From: Dicyema japonicum
Taxonomy: Eukaryota; Dicyemida; Rhombozoa; Dicyemidae
Direction: 5' to 3'
Assembly (NCBI GenBank): GCA_011109175.1
Contig: RDEW01000037.1
Location: 443,649 to 507,648 of the forward strand
Length of the DNA: 64,000 nucleotides
Shown: in pieces, positions 1 through 12,099 of the stretch
Numbering within the stretch: the first letter of the stretch is position 1
Layout: every line of letters begins with the position of its first letter
Made by a program: the position numbers and the translations under genes
Notes under the pieces: generated by a model
The model's database searches: none
What the model was told of the DNA's origin: nothing
What the model saw: only the letters and a program-made list of their open reading frames with translations

Positions 1-299
1 ATTGTTAACTTCTTTGGGCCTGGGTTTTGTTCCACGTCTCCTGAGGTCAACATTCTCAATCGATAGAATGTTCCAACAGTGAGAGAATGCCGTCCAGTGG
101 GAAGTCCTCTGGTTGGTAGAGAGCAAATGGTTCTTTTTAGATATAGTTTAGGACTATATCCGACGCCACCAGAAACGGTGAACCACATGACGCACGCCTA
201 AATTTCAGGAACGGTGCAATAAAACATATCAAATGCAAAACGCCTGCCAAGTGCTCTGAGTAGCTCTCTGTTAACATCTGTTAACAAGCTCGAAAGCTG

Positions 300-2090
300 C
301 TAAAGTCTCTGAATATAGACGAGACAAGAAAACTTAACTCTGAATTCAAAAAGGCAGCCAGGAAGGATAAAGAAGACTACTGGAGGTTACATTGCAAAAA
401 ATGAAAGATGATTATAAGAGAGGTCACACTAGGAATGTGTATTTACAACTAAAAAGATTACGAGCCCCCTTTACGAAAATGATGGGCAAAATCAAGGACA
501 AGGATGGTGTTGAATTGCTAGGCCAACAGAACATCCGAAATCCTTGGAGAGAATATACGGAATGACTATATTCAGAAACTGTGTGCCTACCCATATATGT
601 TGATGAAACAACGTTGGGTGAGGGGCATAAAATTTTTGAGGAGGAATGCGTGTGGGCTACACGGCAATTAACAGGAACAAGGCACCGGGGATTGACAACA
701 TCTCAAGCGAATTGTTGAAGGCTATACCGGTGACAGCTATCACCAGTCTATGTCAAAAAATTTGGGAAACTGGTATTTGGCCACGTGAGTGGAAAAGATC
801 TATATTTATTTTAATACCGAAAAAAGGAGATAGCAAGGACTGTTCAAACTATCGTACAATAGCCTTAATTCCCCACGTCAGCAAATTACTTCTAAAAATA
901 ATACAACATCGTCTAATGCCAAATGCCGAAATTATTCTACCGGATGTCCAAGCAGGATTCAGGAAGGGACGAGGCACTATGGAAAAAGCCCATGAATCCC
1001 AAAAGAATGTATACATGTGCTTTATTGACTATCGAATGTGCTTTATTGACTATCGAAAAGCTTTTGATTCCGTTATACATGACAAGATGTGGTCTGCTTT
1101 AAAAGAATTTGGATTCGATGGCCATCTGATATTGCTCATCAAATCTCTTTATAAGAATCAAGAAGCTATTGTTAGAACAGTGTATGGAGTTACCGATTGG
1201 TTCAAATTGGTAAAGGAGTAAGACAAGGATGCTTATTATCTCCCATCATATTCAATAATTATGCCGAAATGATCATGACTAAATTGGATATTGTATCTAA
1301 TAACAGGATTAAAATTGGAGGCAGGAATATCAATAATTCAGAGAAGAGAGCGCCGTCTTTGGTTTATTGCTATATGTCAAAAAGACCAAAATTATGACGA
1401 CTGCTAATAATGGAACTAAAAATTTGGAATAAAAAAATAGAGAGTTGCGATGATGTTGTCTTTCTGGGATGTCTAATTAATCGGAATGGTGACGGAGGCT
1501 TGGAAATCAAGAGTCGAATTGCCATGGGACGCCTTCCAGTGAATGAATAGAATTTGGAAAAACAAAGATATTTGCTTAAGGAACAAATGCAGACTGGTTA
1601 ATGCAATCGTGTTCTCGGTTTTTCTATACGGCGCAGAATCATGGATACTGAAAAAGGCGGATAGACGAAAAATTGATGCTTTTGAACTTTGGTGATGAAG
1701 GAGGTTACTAAGAATCCCTTGGACCTCCAAAGTAACAACCATCAATGTACTCAAACGGGTAGAGACTGACATTTCGTTAGAGGGAAGAATCGTAAAACAC
1801 AGATTGGCGTTCTTTGGGCATGTTGTCCGCTCTGATTCCCTGGAAAGAACCATTATGCTGAGCAATATTCTGGGAAGAGAAGACCTGGCCGACCAAGGAC
1901 TCGGTGGCTATCCACGGTGGAAGACGTCACGGAAATGCCTATATCAAGGCTACTCCAAATTGCGACGGATCTGGGAGAGTGAAGAAATTGGCTCATGAGA
2001 TCTCCAAGGGTCGGACACGACATAATTTGGGTAACATAGACGTTAGTGTGGAAGTGGAATCGATCGTATTGAGCTGTTGCATTTTCAGCT
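300..2090 (+). pseudogene. RTE/BovB-like LINE reverse transcriptase, degenerate
   Basis: This is a decayed non-LTR retrotransposon. Frames at 646-1221 and 1197-1397 give a reverse-transcriptase core: the KAPGIDNI region, a GFRKGRGT fingers motif, FIDYRKAFDSV with the first catalytic Asp, and VRQGCLLSP. Past 1470 broken frames keep the C-terminal region (a DAFELW motif and FGHVVRSDSLE). The catalytic YADD box, expected soon after NINN near 1335, is missing, so a deletion removed the active site. A 21-bp direct duplication at about 1018-1057 repeats MCFIDYR. The wording of the motifs resembles the BovB/RTE group. The element is dead; the clade is a recognition call. Confidence 0.75.
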
Positions 2091-3050
2091 AACAATAGTA
2101 GTTTAATTTTTGAGTTGACAAGACGCTTTTCAGCAAGAAAAGGAAAGTATATTCATTCAGCATCTTGGTTTTCCAGCTTTCAATAATGGCTCGATAAGTG
2201 AGTGGCGTATTATCAAAAAATGTTCAATTCTATTCATATCTATTTTCCAAGTGTAGCTGTTTTCCTAAACAAGTAAAACTCAGGGAATCCGGATATTTAA
2301 AATGGATTCTTTTAATCATTAATTTGTTTGATATTTCCTTTTATTGTTTCATTTTCTCTTGATTAGAATAATTTCTTTATATTTTTTTATACATCGCTGT
2401 TAAGATTGAGATTGTTGTAAATAATTTGCCTCAGATCTTAAATCAGTGTCGTAAATTATCATAAGGGATTACAAAAATAATCTTATTTGTCGATAAAGCA
2501 TATAAACTCCATTAATATTTAGGTTTCATGATTTCATTATGGCTGAAGAATTGGAATTCTTTGGCAGGAAAAGTAATTCAATATTTGAATGAATTTGTTT
2601 TCTGAAATTGTCTTTTTGAGTTTTCATTAATTCACATAACCATGAATTAAAAATAGCCTTTGTCTTCCAAGCACTCTGGGATGATGAATTTAATCTTCTG
2701 GATTCAAATTTTCTCCAACATTTTTATTTGCTCTACTTGTAGCCAGGTGAATTATCTTTTCCCATTTTTTTAATGAGTGACCCACTAACTAAGAAATTTT
2801 TCAGTCTTAAGTGCTGAAATACATCGAAAACCTTGAATCCAACAATTTTAAAGTATCTTCATTCTTCTCATGAGATTCAGTCTTTAAACAGGTGTTCCAC
2901 CAATCACAAGAGCATCAAAAATCTGAGGGTGTTCCAAAACCGCTGTACAACAATCAAAATAATCCAGCTGAACTATCCAGAAAGGTCATACAGCGGCCCC
3001 CTGACTGCGTGGCTATTCCCTTTTAGATTGACAAACTAGATTCGCTCGTG
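2091..3050. other. AT-rich stretch without a recognisable gene
   Basis: Only short frames are present and none has a recognisable motif. Nothing supports a gene or a named repeat here. Confidence 0.5.
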
Positions 3051-3059
3051 GAAATTTCC

Positions 3060-4170
3060 TGTTCATGCATACATCAGATTTCCTAGACAACTTAAGTATT
3101 CCAGCGTAGCCAGGGAACCAGGCGTTTCAACCGCAAGCGGAATAAACAAAAAATCCTCGGGAGGATCGCGCACTTATCCTGTTTTGATTAACAGCAGAGC
3201 ATTCTCCAGAAGAACTCTGATGTTTCGGTGACATCCCAGAGAAGAGGTTTTTCGGCTTCAAAGGAGAGGATGGTCATCCCATCGGGTCGAAGATGTCCGA
3301 CAAAGTCCAAAGCTCGTCTAACGACTTCTTCAAGGCTATGTGTCTGGGAGATGTGCCCACACTTCCTACAGAATAGAAGATGTAGGCCAAATTGACGATC
3401 TATTTATTGCTTTCCAGAATTGACGTAATGAACTTTTCCTGTTGAGGGGATTAACCAGGTTTCGACATCTCTAATCTTGGTGTTGTCTTTGATGTTTTCA
3501 TTAAGTTGTCTGATGATTTTCAAAGAAGTCAATCGGATGGCATTGTTTCATCAGGTTTCTTGGTTTTATGTTTTTAAGTGTGCGAGAATTGAGAATATAA
3601 AATTCTTATATGATGAGAGAGGAATACATGGTCACCTTTTGAATGACCGATTTTGGCGGCCTCATCTATCGAATGTATTGTTATGAGAGACCTCTGGCCA
3701 ATTCTCTGTCAACAAAATTACTGTAGAACAATCAACCTTATAGTTATTGATCTTTGTGGTGGAATGTAAAAATTGATCAAAGTAATCCAAAAGAATGGGG
3801 AACAGCTGGAGTTTGATTGTAATCTACTCCATAGTATTGTCAAAGAGTAAAAGCTCTGCGGTTCGTGGACTTTTGTCCATAAAGGATATGTCGTTCTTCA
3901 CAATAGTGAGTGGCCTTTTTGAAGATCCTTACGAACCCGGGGAAGGAAGGTGTTGACGTTGAGGGTGAGAGTGAGGTCGACTCGATTTTAGGAAAGGATT
4001 GCCCGAAGTTCGATAATCTTGCTTCTAAATCAATTTGTATGTAGATATGATATTATTAAGTCTCCACGTGGGCCAGGGTTTGTCGCCACATACGAGAATA
4101 AAGAACAATGATGAGGCGGAATCGGAGGCACATAGGTTAAAGAAACCACCACATGGTGGAAGATGTAATC
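3060..4170 (-). pseudogene. LINE C-terminal fragment
   Basis: The reverse strand at about 3150-3420 reads CRKCGH, then LEEVVRRALDFVGHL, RPDGMTILSF and KPLLWDVT. The sequence PDGMT...P...LWD-T is the usual C-terminal block of several LINE polyproteins, downstream of the reverse transcriptase. Multiple stops and frame changes show it is a relic. The more 3-prime part (3480-4170) keeps no clear motif. Confidence 0.55.
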
Positions 4171-4799
4171 ATAGGTAATGAATTGACTTTTTTATTAAAA
4201 ATAATTTTATAGAATAAAGAGAACTTTATTTAATTATAAATTAATTATTTGATTCATATTTGTTTAGAATTTGAAGTATTTGGTGGATATTTTCATTACT
4301 ATCCTCAATCAGTCCTACTACCAAAGTCTAATAAATTAAAAGTACAGAGTTTATATCCTCAGATATTCTCTTCATACATATTTCATATTCAGAAATCAAG
4401 TTTGATAAATATTGATATCGGATTTTCTTACGATTTCTACATTCCCCAGCTTTTCCAGGCATCATTATTGTTATCAGTGTAGTTTTCTTATTAAATAAGT
4501 AATATGCGCGCTTATAAAATCAATATTTTTGAAGGTTAAGTATATTACATATATTCTTTTTCGAACTTGACAATAGGCTTAACAGAACAAAACAGAAAAC
4601 CCAAATTTGAAGCAATATGCTTATGGACCGGTTCACTTTCCGTTAGATTGTTATCGAGACAATTGGAAGTACCAAGTCTTTTCACAAAAGATCGGAATTT
4701 TTGGTTTTAGAAGTGACCATAAATGTAGTGCTTCCTCCAGTTGATCTTTGTTACTATTATGTTGACAAGGATAAATTGACGTTTTTATTCATCTTCTAA

Positions 4800-5222
4800 T
4801 CATATCAACCTGTGCAAAGAAGATCAATTTCGTCAAAGCCTTCCTTTGGAACTGTGGAGGAATTTATCCGCCAGGTATCGGGACCCTCTACAAGCAGTAT
4901 GTCGAGCCAACAATAGGCTATGCATGTGCTGCATGGGGATCTAACCTGTCGGCAACGAACCTAATAAAAATTCAAGAGATCCAGTCAAGAGCAATAAAAT
5001 TACTGGAAAAATATACAGATAAAGAAATTGCCCCCAGAGCACTAGAGTCAATCATAGAGGCAACTGGAGGAAATTTCATAAGAGGAGGGGAAAAAGACCT
5101 CCGTCCGTATAGAAAATGTGTGGGGTCGCGATCGGATCCCGATTATTGAAAGATTCCAGAATCACCTGAATATTAGTTATTGGTTAAGACGGCGTTTCAT
5201 GGGCTTAAATAATAATAATACC
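4800..5222 (+). pseudogene. LINE 3-prime end, CR1/Jockey-like
   Basis: Broken frames read TIGYACAAWGSNLSATNL and IQEIQSRAIKLL, the conserved segment after the reverse transcriptase seen also in the 9.3 kb and 21-24 kb copies. The fragment ends in an (AAT)n run near 5210, the tail type shared by related copies here. Confidence 0.6.
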
Positions 5223-5224
5223 AT

Positions 5225-5960
5225 TTGACATGTTTATTCATATGACAATGTTGATCGTGGCTTACCTCTAAATGCCCCCTAATAGAGGAAGTATGATTTT
5301 ATAATATAGTTAGCAGAAATGACATGATTTATCCGTAATATGTGCACAAATAGTTCCTATGGGGTAATAATTCCAATTTCTCCATAAGCGGTGTACAAGT
5401 TTTGATTCTTGATCACCAGTGTACACACATTTAGTCCTCATGTTGTAGAGCACTGTGGATAGAACGAAATCATTGAATGGTTGTACTTTTATTAGTCTTG
5501 ACACATTCACGTATCTCACATGTCGATTTAATCTCTTCAATGCTATGTTGACAACATCTTTCTTGGTTGAACATCCTCCCGGTCGCCAAGCAATTACCCG
5601 ATGTTTTTATTCTTCTCCATATCTCATCAATAAGTTCTCTTTTGATTGTAATAAACTCAGTTTTTGTTCGTTCATTTTAAGGAAGCACTTTCCAAATACA
5701 CAGCATGACTAAGAGCAATCCTGATATGGTTGATGTCTTCAGATCTACGTCATCCGCATATATTAATTCCGTAGGTAGAACTAATTTTAGCTCCCACATC
5801 CCAAAGAGCGGATTCCATATAAATAACAAAGAGAATTTGTGATATTAAAAAACCTTGAGGATTTTGTACAGGAATTATGACTGCTTATGGAACCGTGTAG
5901 TGAAAATATCATTTAGTATGTTGCATAGCTGACGGGTAAGTGAGGACGGTTAGTTTTCCA
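5225..5960 (-). pseudogene. LINE reverse-transcriptase fragment
   Basis: The reverse strand contains NPQGFLISQILFVIYMESAL (motif B region) followed by LIYADDVDL, the catalytic motif C, at about 5740-5870. Both match the family that is best preserved at 47.7-50.7 kb. The frame then breaks. It is a 5- and 3-prime truncated relic. Confidence 0.6.
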
Positions 5961-6039
5961 AATCGTTCAAAGTAGTCGACTATTTTTAAATCATTTCTTT
6001 TTTCTCGTCATTTTCCTTCCATTGTCGTCATTTAGAGTT

Positions 6040-6430
6040 AATCGTAGAGATGGATCAACAAGGAAGACCTATGCCGATGTTGAGATGTCGAGCCAAACCA
6101 CGGACTATTAGAATGGTTCAACTTAATGGCATCAATAGTAAAATACTTAAACTTCAGACCTATTTGGAGAAACACCGCATAGTCTTCAAGAATCCAAACT
6201 TTCCACAACAATGCAACACAAAGATTCCCGAGATTCACAGTCATTTTTAGCGACAGACGTGAAAAACTTGATGGAGGTCTTCTTACTGTCATTCGAACGA
6301 AATTACATGCAAGGATATAATTGACTATGCCTACACTATGCTGCATGACTGTGAAGATTTCGAAAAGAAGAATCCTCTCAAAAATGAAGACGTCGTCAGA
6401 ATAGACAACCAAATCAAAGACACTCATATA
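6040..6430 (+). pseudogene. LINE endonuclease N-terminus, degenerate
   Basis: The frame at 6050-6250 reads RTIRMVQLNGINSKILKLQ, resembling the start of the endonuclease domain in the 54-56.7 kb LINE (LVILQISINGIRTKIIELQ). Later parts are frameshifted. Confidence 0.4.
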
Positions 6431-6523
6431 TTGCCATCAAAATAAATGTTATTGCACCCGTTTAAAGATTGTTGAGTATGCAGGTTTTCCATTCCTCTTA
6501 AAGTATGAAAATATAGTGAGAGT

Positions 6524-6736
6524 TTGATCGATGTTTCTTTTCAATCAACCGAAAAGATGGACGTGGAAGATAATTCAAATGCATGGTACATTTTCTTTAA
6601 AGTAGAAGCATCGAATAATTTTGATTTAACTTTGTGCCCACCAGACCTTAATTCACCCAATTTCAAAGGATGCATAAAAATGCATGTTCATCAGTCAAAA
6701 TGTGACTTTAAAGTAGGAGATAAAGTATTTTTATAA
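6524..6736 (+). CDS. small open frame, unrecognised
   Basis: This is a 70-codon frame with an internal Met at 6557 (MDVEDNSNAWYIFFKVEAS) and a beta-rich look: FFKVEASNNFDLTLC followed by FKGCIKMHVH. The pattern faintly recalls the N-terminal head of XRCC4-type proteins, but no decisive motif is visible and the frame could be chance. No flanking exon could be joined with confidence. Confidence 0.25.
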   Translation: MIDVSFQSTEKMDVEDNSNAWYIFFKVEASNNFDLTLCPPDLNSPNFKGCIKMHVHQSKCDFKVGDKVFL

Positions 6737-7660
6737 TTAATTTTTTGGTTCGCATGGTAGAGGATTATGGAACACATCACTTAACCGTTTTGAAATGCAT
6801 TATGAAGAACCAGTTTAAATTACTAATATTTTATCATCTCCTAGAAATAAATATTAATAATTTATATACTCAAGAGCTTTCAAAAAATTCAAAAATAATT
6901 AAAATGTGTCGTGCAGGATAATTAAATATAATAAAGTGAGTATCATTGATTTACGATAATGTAATGACAGGCAAAATGATTTAATGACAGGTAACCAATC
7001 CAGCATGTCACATAATACATGTTCGGAAGGCAGGAAAACTAGCAGAGAACCACCATTTTAAAGACAGGTATTATGCGCAGTTTCAAGAATTCTCTACAGC
7101 AGTGTTTCTCAACAAAAGGCGATTTGAACCTCAGAAGGGGATTTTTTCAAAACGCAAGCATCCTCGATCACTAAGAAAATATATTGAATTTTTTTAAAGT
7201 CTAAAGCAAAACTATAAAAAATAAAAATAACTTCATTAGTACCACAAACTATTAAGGGTTTGTGTATTCATATAGAGTTGCAGAAATTGTTATTTTAAAA
7301 GTCATCAAAAGTCGACACAACAGGATTTTCTACTTTCAACGATTTTGAATCATACCTCAATACTCATATGGCCTGATCAGAAAATATCGTGATTTATGTA
7401 TTTTTAAAAATTTTAAGAAATTTTGCGCTAAATGTCTGTAGTAAAAAGTATTGGTTTTAAAGCAGAAAAATTGTTGAAAATTCTTTTATTTTAATATTAT
7501 CGTCGTATGTACTCACGTTCCGGAATTTGCTCCCATATAACAACAACGATTTATTGACAAAAGAGTTAAGGAGATTTCTGAAGGGTATTACATCTGAGTC
7601 CTACCATAAGGCTTGGACTCCACACCTGAACTCTTCCTCCTTTTTTTTATTATTAATCTT
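6737..7660. other. AT-rich, no supported gene
   Basis: No reading frame with recognisable content was found and no clear repeat boundary is visible. Confidence 0.45.
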
Positions 7661-7662
7661 TT

Positions 7663-8515
7663 TCAGGACGTTTCTCCCAGCTTTATATACGTGTCCTGGA
7701 CCTTTGACCTCTTCCTGAAACCATTGATCTGATCTTCCACAATCTTGCTAATCGGTTCTAAGAGCTTGTTTTCGTCCTCGCTTAGACAGTCTTTCAGTTT
7801 CTTGTTTAAGGAGAGTTTAATTGCAGCTCTCCTAGTCTTCTCTAGGAAGGATAAAATCTTCTCCCTCTTCGGAGAGAAGAACCACCCCTCGCACCCATAA
7901 AGTAGGCCAGGAAGAATAACTCTCTTGAAGATGAACAGGTAAGTGTCACGGCTAACGTGTAACTTCTGTGTACATAGGAGCAACTGAAAAGCTCTCTTTC
8001 CCCTTCCTTTTATGTCCTCCATGTAATCTCTTGCGTGTCCATAGTCGACCCCCAGATAGCGCAGACTATGTGCATTGTTTACTCCCAATGTGTATTCTTG
8101 TTTCAGGTGCTTTTTCACATTGTTTATTCGGAGTGCGCATGATTTTTCAGCAAAGAGCTTTAGCCCTCTCAAATTGCACCAATGCTCAATCTAGTCAACA
8201 TACTCCCAGATTCTTCCTTCAGATATAAAAGATTTTAGAGATGTGTCCACCACGATTACGTCATCCGCATAAATAAAAAGACTAGTATTAATATTTCTCG
8301 GACGTTAAAAACTCGCCATGAATATATTATACAAAATAGGGCTCAATACCGAACCTTGTGGTACTCCCCTCTTGAATGATATTGCATCAGATATATCACA
8401 CCATCACAAAAGATTGTCTTTCCTGAAGATAATTTCTTAGCCAAACAAATAGGTATCTTGGAACACATGCTGATACAAGCTGCTTTAACAACGCTTCATG
8501 GCATACACTGTCGGA
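7663..8515 (-). pseudogene. LINE reverse-transcriptase C-terminal part
   Basis: The reverse-strand frame (169 codons, 7663-8172) reads LRYLGVDYGHARDYMEDI, then LPGLLYGCEGWFFSPKR, EKTRRAAIKLSLNKKL and DQINGFRKRSK. These are the post-RT block (L-Y-G-E-W) of a LINE. Upstream to about 8515 the frame is broken but keeps an SFKRGVPQGSVLSPILF-like region, a coastline of motif B. The same family is seen at 51.3-53.2 kb. The 5-prime side ends where the inverted-repeat element starts. Confidence 0.6.
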
Positions 8516-8523
8516 TTGTAGGA

Positions 8524-9340
8524 AAAAAAGTCAAGTGGAAAAAAGGTCAAGCGGAAAAAAAGTCAAGTCCGTAAGCGGAAAAAAAGTCAAGTTGTCTTTT
8601 TTAGTTTATATCGCATTTTTGTGATACTACTAGCATCTTTTAATTTTTAAAAATTTTTTCAATACTTGACTTTTTTTCCGCTTGACTTTTTTTCCATTTT
8701 TGAAAATTTTTCCCTTATAAATTTTCGAAATTTAGCGCAAAACGGAAAAAAAGTCAAGTCCGTAATTTCGTTAACGGAAAATCCGTATATTGATTAAGTC
8801 AAAAAGATTAAACCAAAGCGAAAAAAGTTAAGTCAATTTTATTATATTTAGGAATTCTTGGCCCCCAAGCAGAATGAGTTGGTTCGTAAGATCGGCTCCA
8901 TGATTCAAGCTGTGATTAAGGATCTGCGAGAGACTAGTTGGTTCCGAGAACGTATCTCGTTGGCTATTGTTAAGGGAAATAGCATGGCCATTCAGATGCC
9001 TTAATTTAATTTTTATTCATTTAATAATTAAAAAAATTTTTTTTTATTATTACCTTGAAATTCTTAAATTGATTTAGTCAAAGCGATTATACCAAAGCGG
9101 AAAAAAAGTCAAGTCCGTGATTTCGTTAGCGGACTTGACTTTTTTTCCATTTTGCGCTAAATTTCGAAAATTTATAAGGGAAAAATTTTCAAAAATGAAA
9201 AAAAGTCAAGCGGAAAAAAGTCAAGTATTGAAAAAATTTTTAAAAATTAAAAGATGCTAGTAGTATCACAAAAATGCGATATAAACTAAAAAAAGACAAC
9301 TTGACTTTTTTTCCGCTTGACTTTTTTCCCCTTACGGACC
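8524..9340. mobile_element. composite element: two inverted MITE copies around a short exon-like segment
   Basis: Copy 1 (about 8524-8775) and copy 2 (about 9090-9340) are near-perfect reverse complements. Both are built from repeated blocks of GGAAAAAAAGTCAAGT/ACTTGACTTTTTTTCC. The outer ends are TA-GGAAAA... and ...CCCC-TTA, suggesting TA target-site insertion of Tc1/mariner or pogo style. The 310 bp between the arms contains a higher-GC segment with a short open frame. A single copy of the same MITE (31162-31412) lies inside a Tigger element, so the family moves on its own. The composite could be a long-armed element carrying host-derived cargo. Confidence 0.7.
8851..9003 (+). CDS. exon-like open frame inside the composite element
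   Basis: After TTATTATATTTAG, a good splice acceptor, there are 50 codons ending in TAA at about 9001-9003. They include NELVRKIGSMIQAVIKDL and WFRERISLAIVKGN. Base composition is clearly higher in GC than the surrounding A/T-rich arms, and no start codon is present at the left edge. It looks like the last exon of a gene or of the element's own protein. The family is not recognised. Confidence 0.35.
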
Positions 9341-10462
9341 TAACCCTCACACAATTCATTGCGGAAGGATTTAACTCCCCCAAACCCCATCAGAGGACAG
9401 TACTTATATCCGTGGACATCACAAAAGCGTTCGACTCAGTCCCTAGGAAACTTCTAACAAAGAAAATATATGAAACCAACATCCATCCGAACCTGAAACT
9501 TTGGCTTGGAAACTTCTAAATGGAAGACGAGCACAAGTACTCTGCAACAACATCAAATCAAGATCTCGCTATTTCCCAAATGGAGTCCCTCAAGGCTCAC
9601 CACTATCCCCACTCTTCAATCTCTACATAAACGACATGCCACAAACCTGTAATGAAAACTGTCTAATCCTCTCATATGCCGACGATATCATTCTTGCCTC
9701 CAAGGACAGAAACATTCAATCAGCGACTCAGTTGGCTCAACAAATGCTCGATAACTTGAACTATGGCTCTCGAGCGGAGACTTGACACATCAGCAACAAA
9801 GTCCTTTGTCACATTGTTTACCACTACAAGAGACAGCTCTGTATCGAACCAAAAGTCTTTATGAAGAACGAGCTATCTCTATTAACAAAACACCGAAGAT
9901 TCTGGGAGTAACCTTTGATCAGGGACTCACCTTTATCCGGCATGTTGAAAACAGAGTAACTTCTGCTCTGAAAAAATAAGAATATTAAAAGTGCTCTCAA
10001 AAATATTTAGAGATCAAACTGGGATCCTTTCCACGATATACAAACAATTCATCCGACCAACGATGACGTATGCAAGTCCTTCATGGGCAATGCAAATGTC
10101 ACGATCTTCCACATTGAAGTTATCTGCAATCGAGGAGACTGCAATGAGGTTAATTGGACCAGATCACAACATCCACCTATTGAAAATTTTTTAATTGAAA
10201 TACAACGAAAACTATTAAAGGAGGCTGTTCTATCCGAGCTGCCCTCTATTCCATATACTATCGAATTATCTACAATCATACAGAAATTGTGAGCCGATGC
10301 CATGTCCTATGAGAAGAGCTGTTCAGGATTCTCGACCCCGCCGGACTCCGTCCTCACCTTTGTCGGTCTGGGTCACTTAGTTAGATGAGAACTTTTATTC
10401 TTTCTCTTTGACCCAGTGATCCTGGGGGTAATAATAATAATAATAATAATAATAATTAAGAT
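9341..10462 (+). pseudogene. CR1/Jockey-like LINE, RT domain to 3-prime tail
   Basis: Overlapping frames give VLISVDITKAFDSVPRKLL (catalytic Asp 1), FPNGVPQGSPLSPLFNLY, LILSYADDIILA (motif C), KILGVTFDQGLTF and a post-RT block with TYASPSWAMQMS. Frameshifts near 9515, 9785 and 9980 inactivate it. The 3-prime UTR ends in GATCCTGGGGGTAATAAT with (TAA)n at 10428-10456, like the tails near 26.13 and 27.68 kb. Its 5-prime end coincides with the right arm of the composite element. Confidence 0.8.
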
Positions 10463-11885
10463 AGTATAGGGATTCTTGTTGTAGAACTCAGTGATATCTG
10501 TAGAACAAGTCTCAAGATTCTTGGAATATAGACCTCCAACACTAATCTATTCTCCGTGTCAACAAACGTCCATGCTTACAAATTCACACAATACATCACA
10601 AACGACTTTTGGATTACGAATTCGGAAAAAGTCCAGGTAGAAAATAGAAGTTCCTGTACCAGGAGCTGCTCCAGCCTTTCATAAAACATCCACGGAAATG
10701 TATCCAGTCATTATATTACTCTTCGCTTTCTTTACTTTCGTCTCATTGACCACCAAGACGTCGATCTTGGAGGCTCTCGCAAGTAGTGCTAGTTCATTAA
10801 GCCTTTTCCCTAGGGATCGGACATTCACTAGCACTATTTTTAGTCATTGCTTCTTCAAAGCCAAGGTCACCGTTTCCATTAAATCCACATGTGCAATCGA
10901 GCACAAATAGTTTAACCGCGACATAATCTCCGATATTTCAGCGTGTATCTTCTCTGATAGATTGGGTGAGACATCGTTCGGTTTTCGACGAATTTTAGGT
11001 GCCGACTTTGACATAACTGTCTTTGCTGTCCACGTTCTCCCAATATCGCTATTATCGCCTGTCCATCGCCTTTAGTTGCTTTCCTCTGATCAGATTTCTT
11101 GGCGGCTGGGCATCCACCATATCTGGCACAATGTGAGGACGAGCCACAATTTATACAATTCATTGTGTTCCCAGGAGTCTCTCCACAAGCAGTTAAGTCG
11201 TGTTCCCCTGCACAACGGAGACATTTGAAACATATAGGTGGGCCTCTTCTGTACCATTCACATGTAATCGGCACGTGGGCAATGTTGAAACCAAGACGGA
11301 CAAGCGATGTAGCCTCCGCCCTTGATCCAACTAGAACTTTTGCAAGAGGGAGTCTCCTATCTCCTTTGTAGAAACGGCATATGCTTGTAATAGAGGGAGC
11401 TATTTCCTTGACAAATTCATGAAGGTCGTTATCATCAACCCAAAATGGCAAGTTCTTAACACAATTTCGGACGGTTTCACTCGGATTTCACTGAAACAAT
11501 GGTTTCCAAGACCAAAAGGTGAAGTGACATTCACATGTTCACAAAAGTTCCTTTTGTCATCCTCCTTCGTGAATTCGAGGCGGAAGATGCCGGAGCCTTT
11601 GTGGCTCAATCTGATAGACCCTGTCGGGTCGAACGAGTACAGTAAGTTGGAGATTTTGATGGCTCCCATATTTGACATAACAGTGATTTGTATAAAAGCA
11701 TTCCCAGAGTATTCAAAAGGAGGCTTCAGAGACAGATCCTTAACATTTTCAATACAGCTATTCTTTAAAACCCCTCCAGAGGTAGTCTTATCGTTTTCAA
11801 TATAATTCTCCTTTAAGACCTCTCCAGAGTTAGTCTTTTTGATTTTAGTATTCTTCTTTGTAGTAGCTTTTCTAACGACAGGCAT
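10463..11885 (-). pseudogene. LINE ORF1 (zinc-knuckle) and start of endonuclease
   Basis: Two reverse-strand frames (11400-11885 and 10912-11451) form one gag-like ORF1. It has a Lys/Thr-rich N-terminus, an RRM-like middle (DLHEFVKEIAPSITSI...VLVGSRAEATSLVRLG) and two zinc-knuckle-like clusters (CFKCLRCAGEHDLTAC and CINCGSSSHCARYGGC). Downstream at about 10690-10850 the endonuclease begins: IVLVNVRSLGKRLNELALL, KIDVLVVNET. ORF1 proteins of Jockey/CR1 LINEs bind the RNA and escort it. The copy is frameshifted and stops abruptly at the (TAA)n tail of its neighbour. Confidence 0.7.
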
Positions 11886-12099
11886 GAAAAAAAACCCAAT
11901 ATAAAGTATGGAAAAATTATTTTTACTACATGCTATTCCTAGGCGAGTTGTCTCTCACCGAATTATTATGAAGAGAAAATAATTATCTACAGGGCGATAG
12001 TTTTTTCATGGGTGATACAAAAAAAGCAAGAAACACTTCTCTAAAGGATGGTCTTAGATTGTATCCGAGATGACATCAAAATGTCTGGTTTTCAGCATG

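Noticed and set aside
6524-6736. XRCC4-like gene
   Set aside because: The resemblance is only a short beta-rich pattern; no coiled coil or second exon was found.
9274-9519. A protein starting in the MITE arm and running into the LINE
   Set aside because: The first 20 codons are the A/T-rich arm read through; the LINE RT part begins after 9341.
10428-10456. A regulatory or CRISPR-like repeat array
   Set aside because: It is a simple (TAA)n microsatellite forming the 3-prime tail of a LINE.
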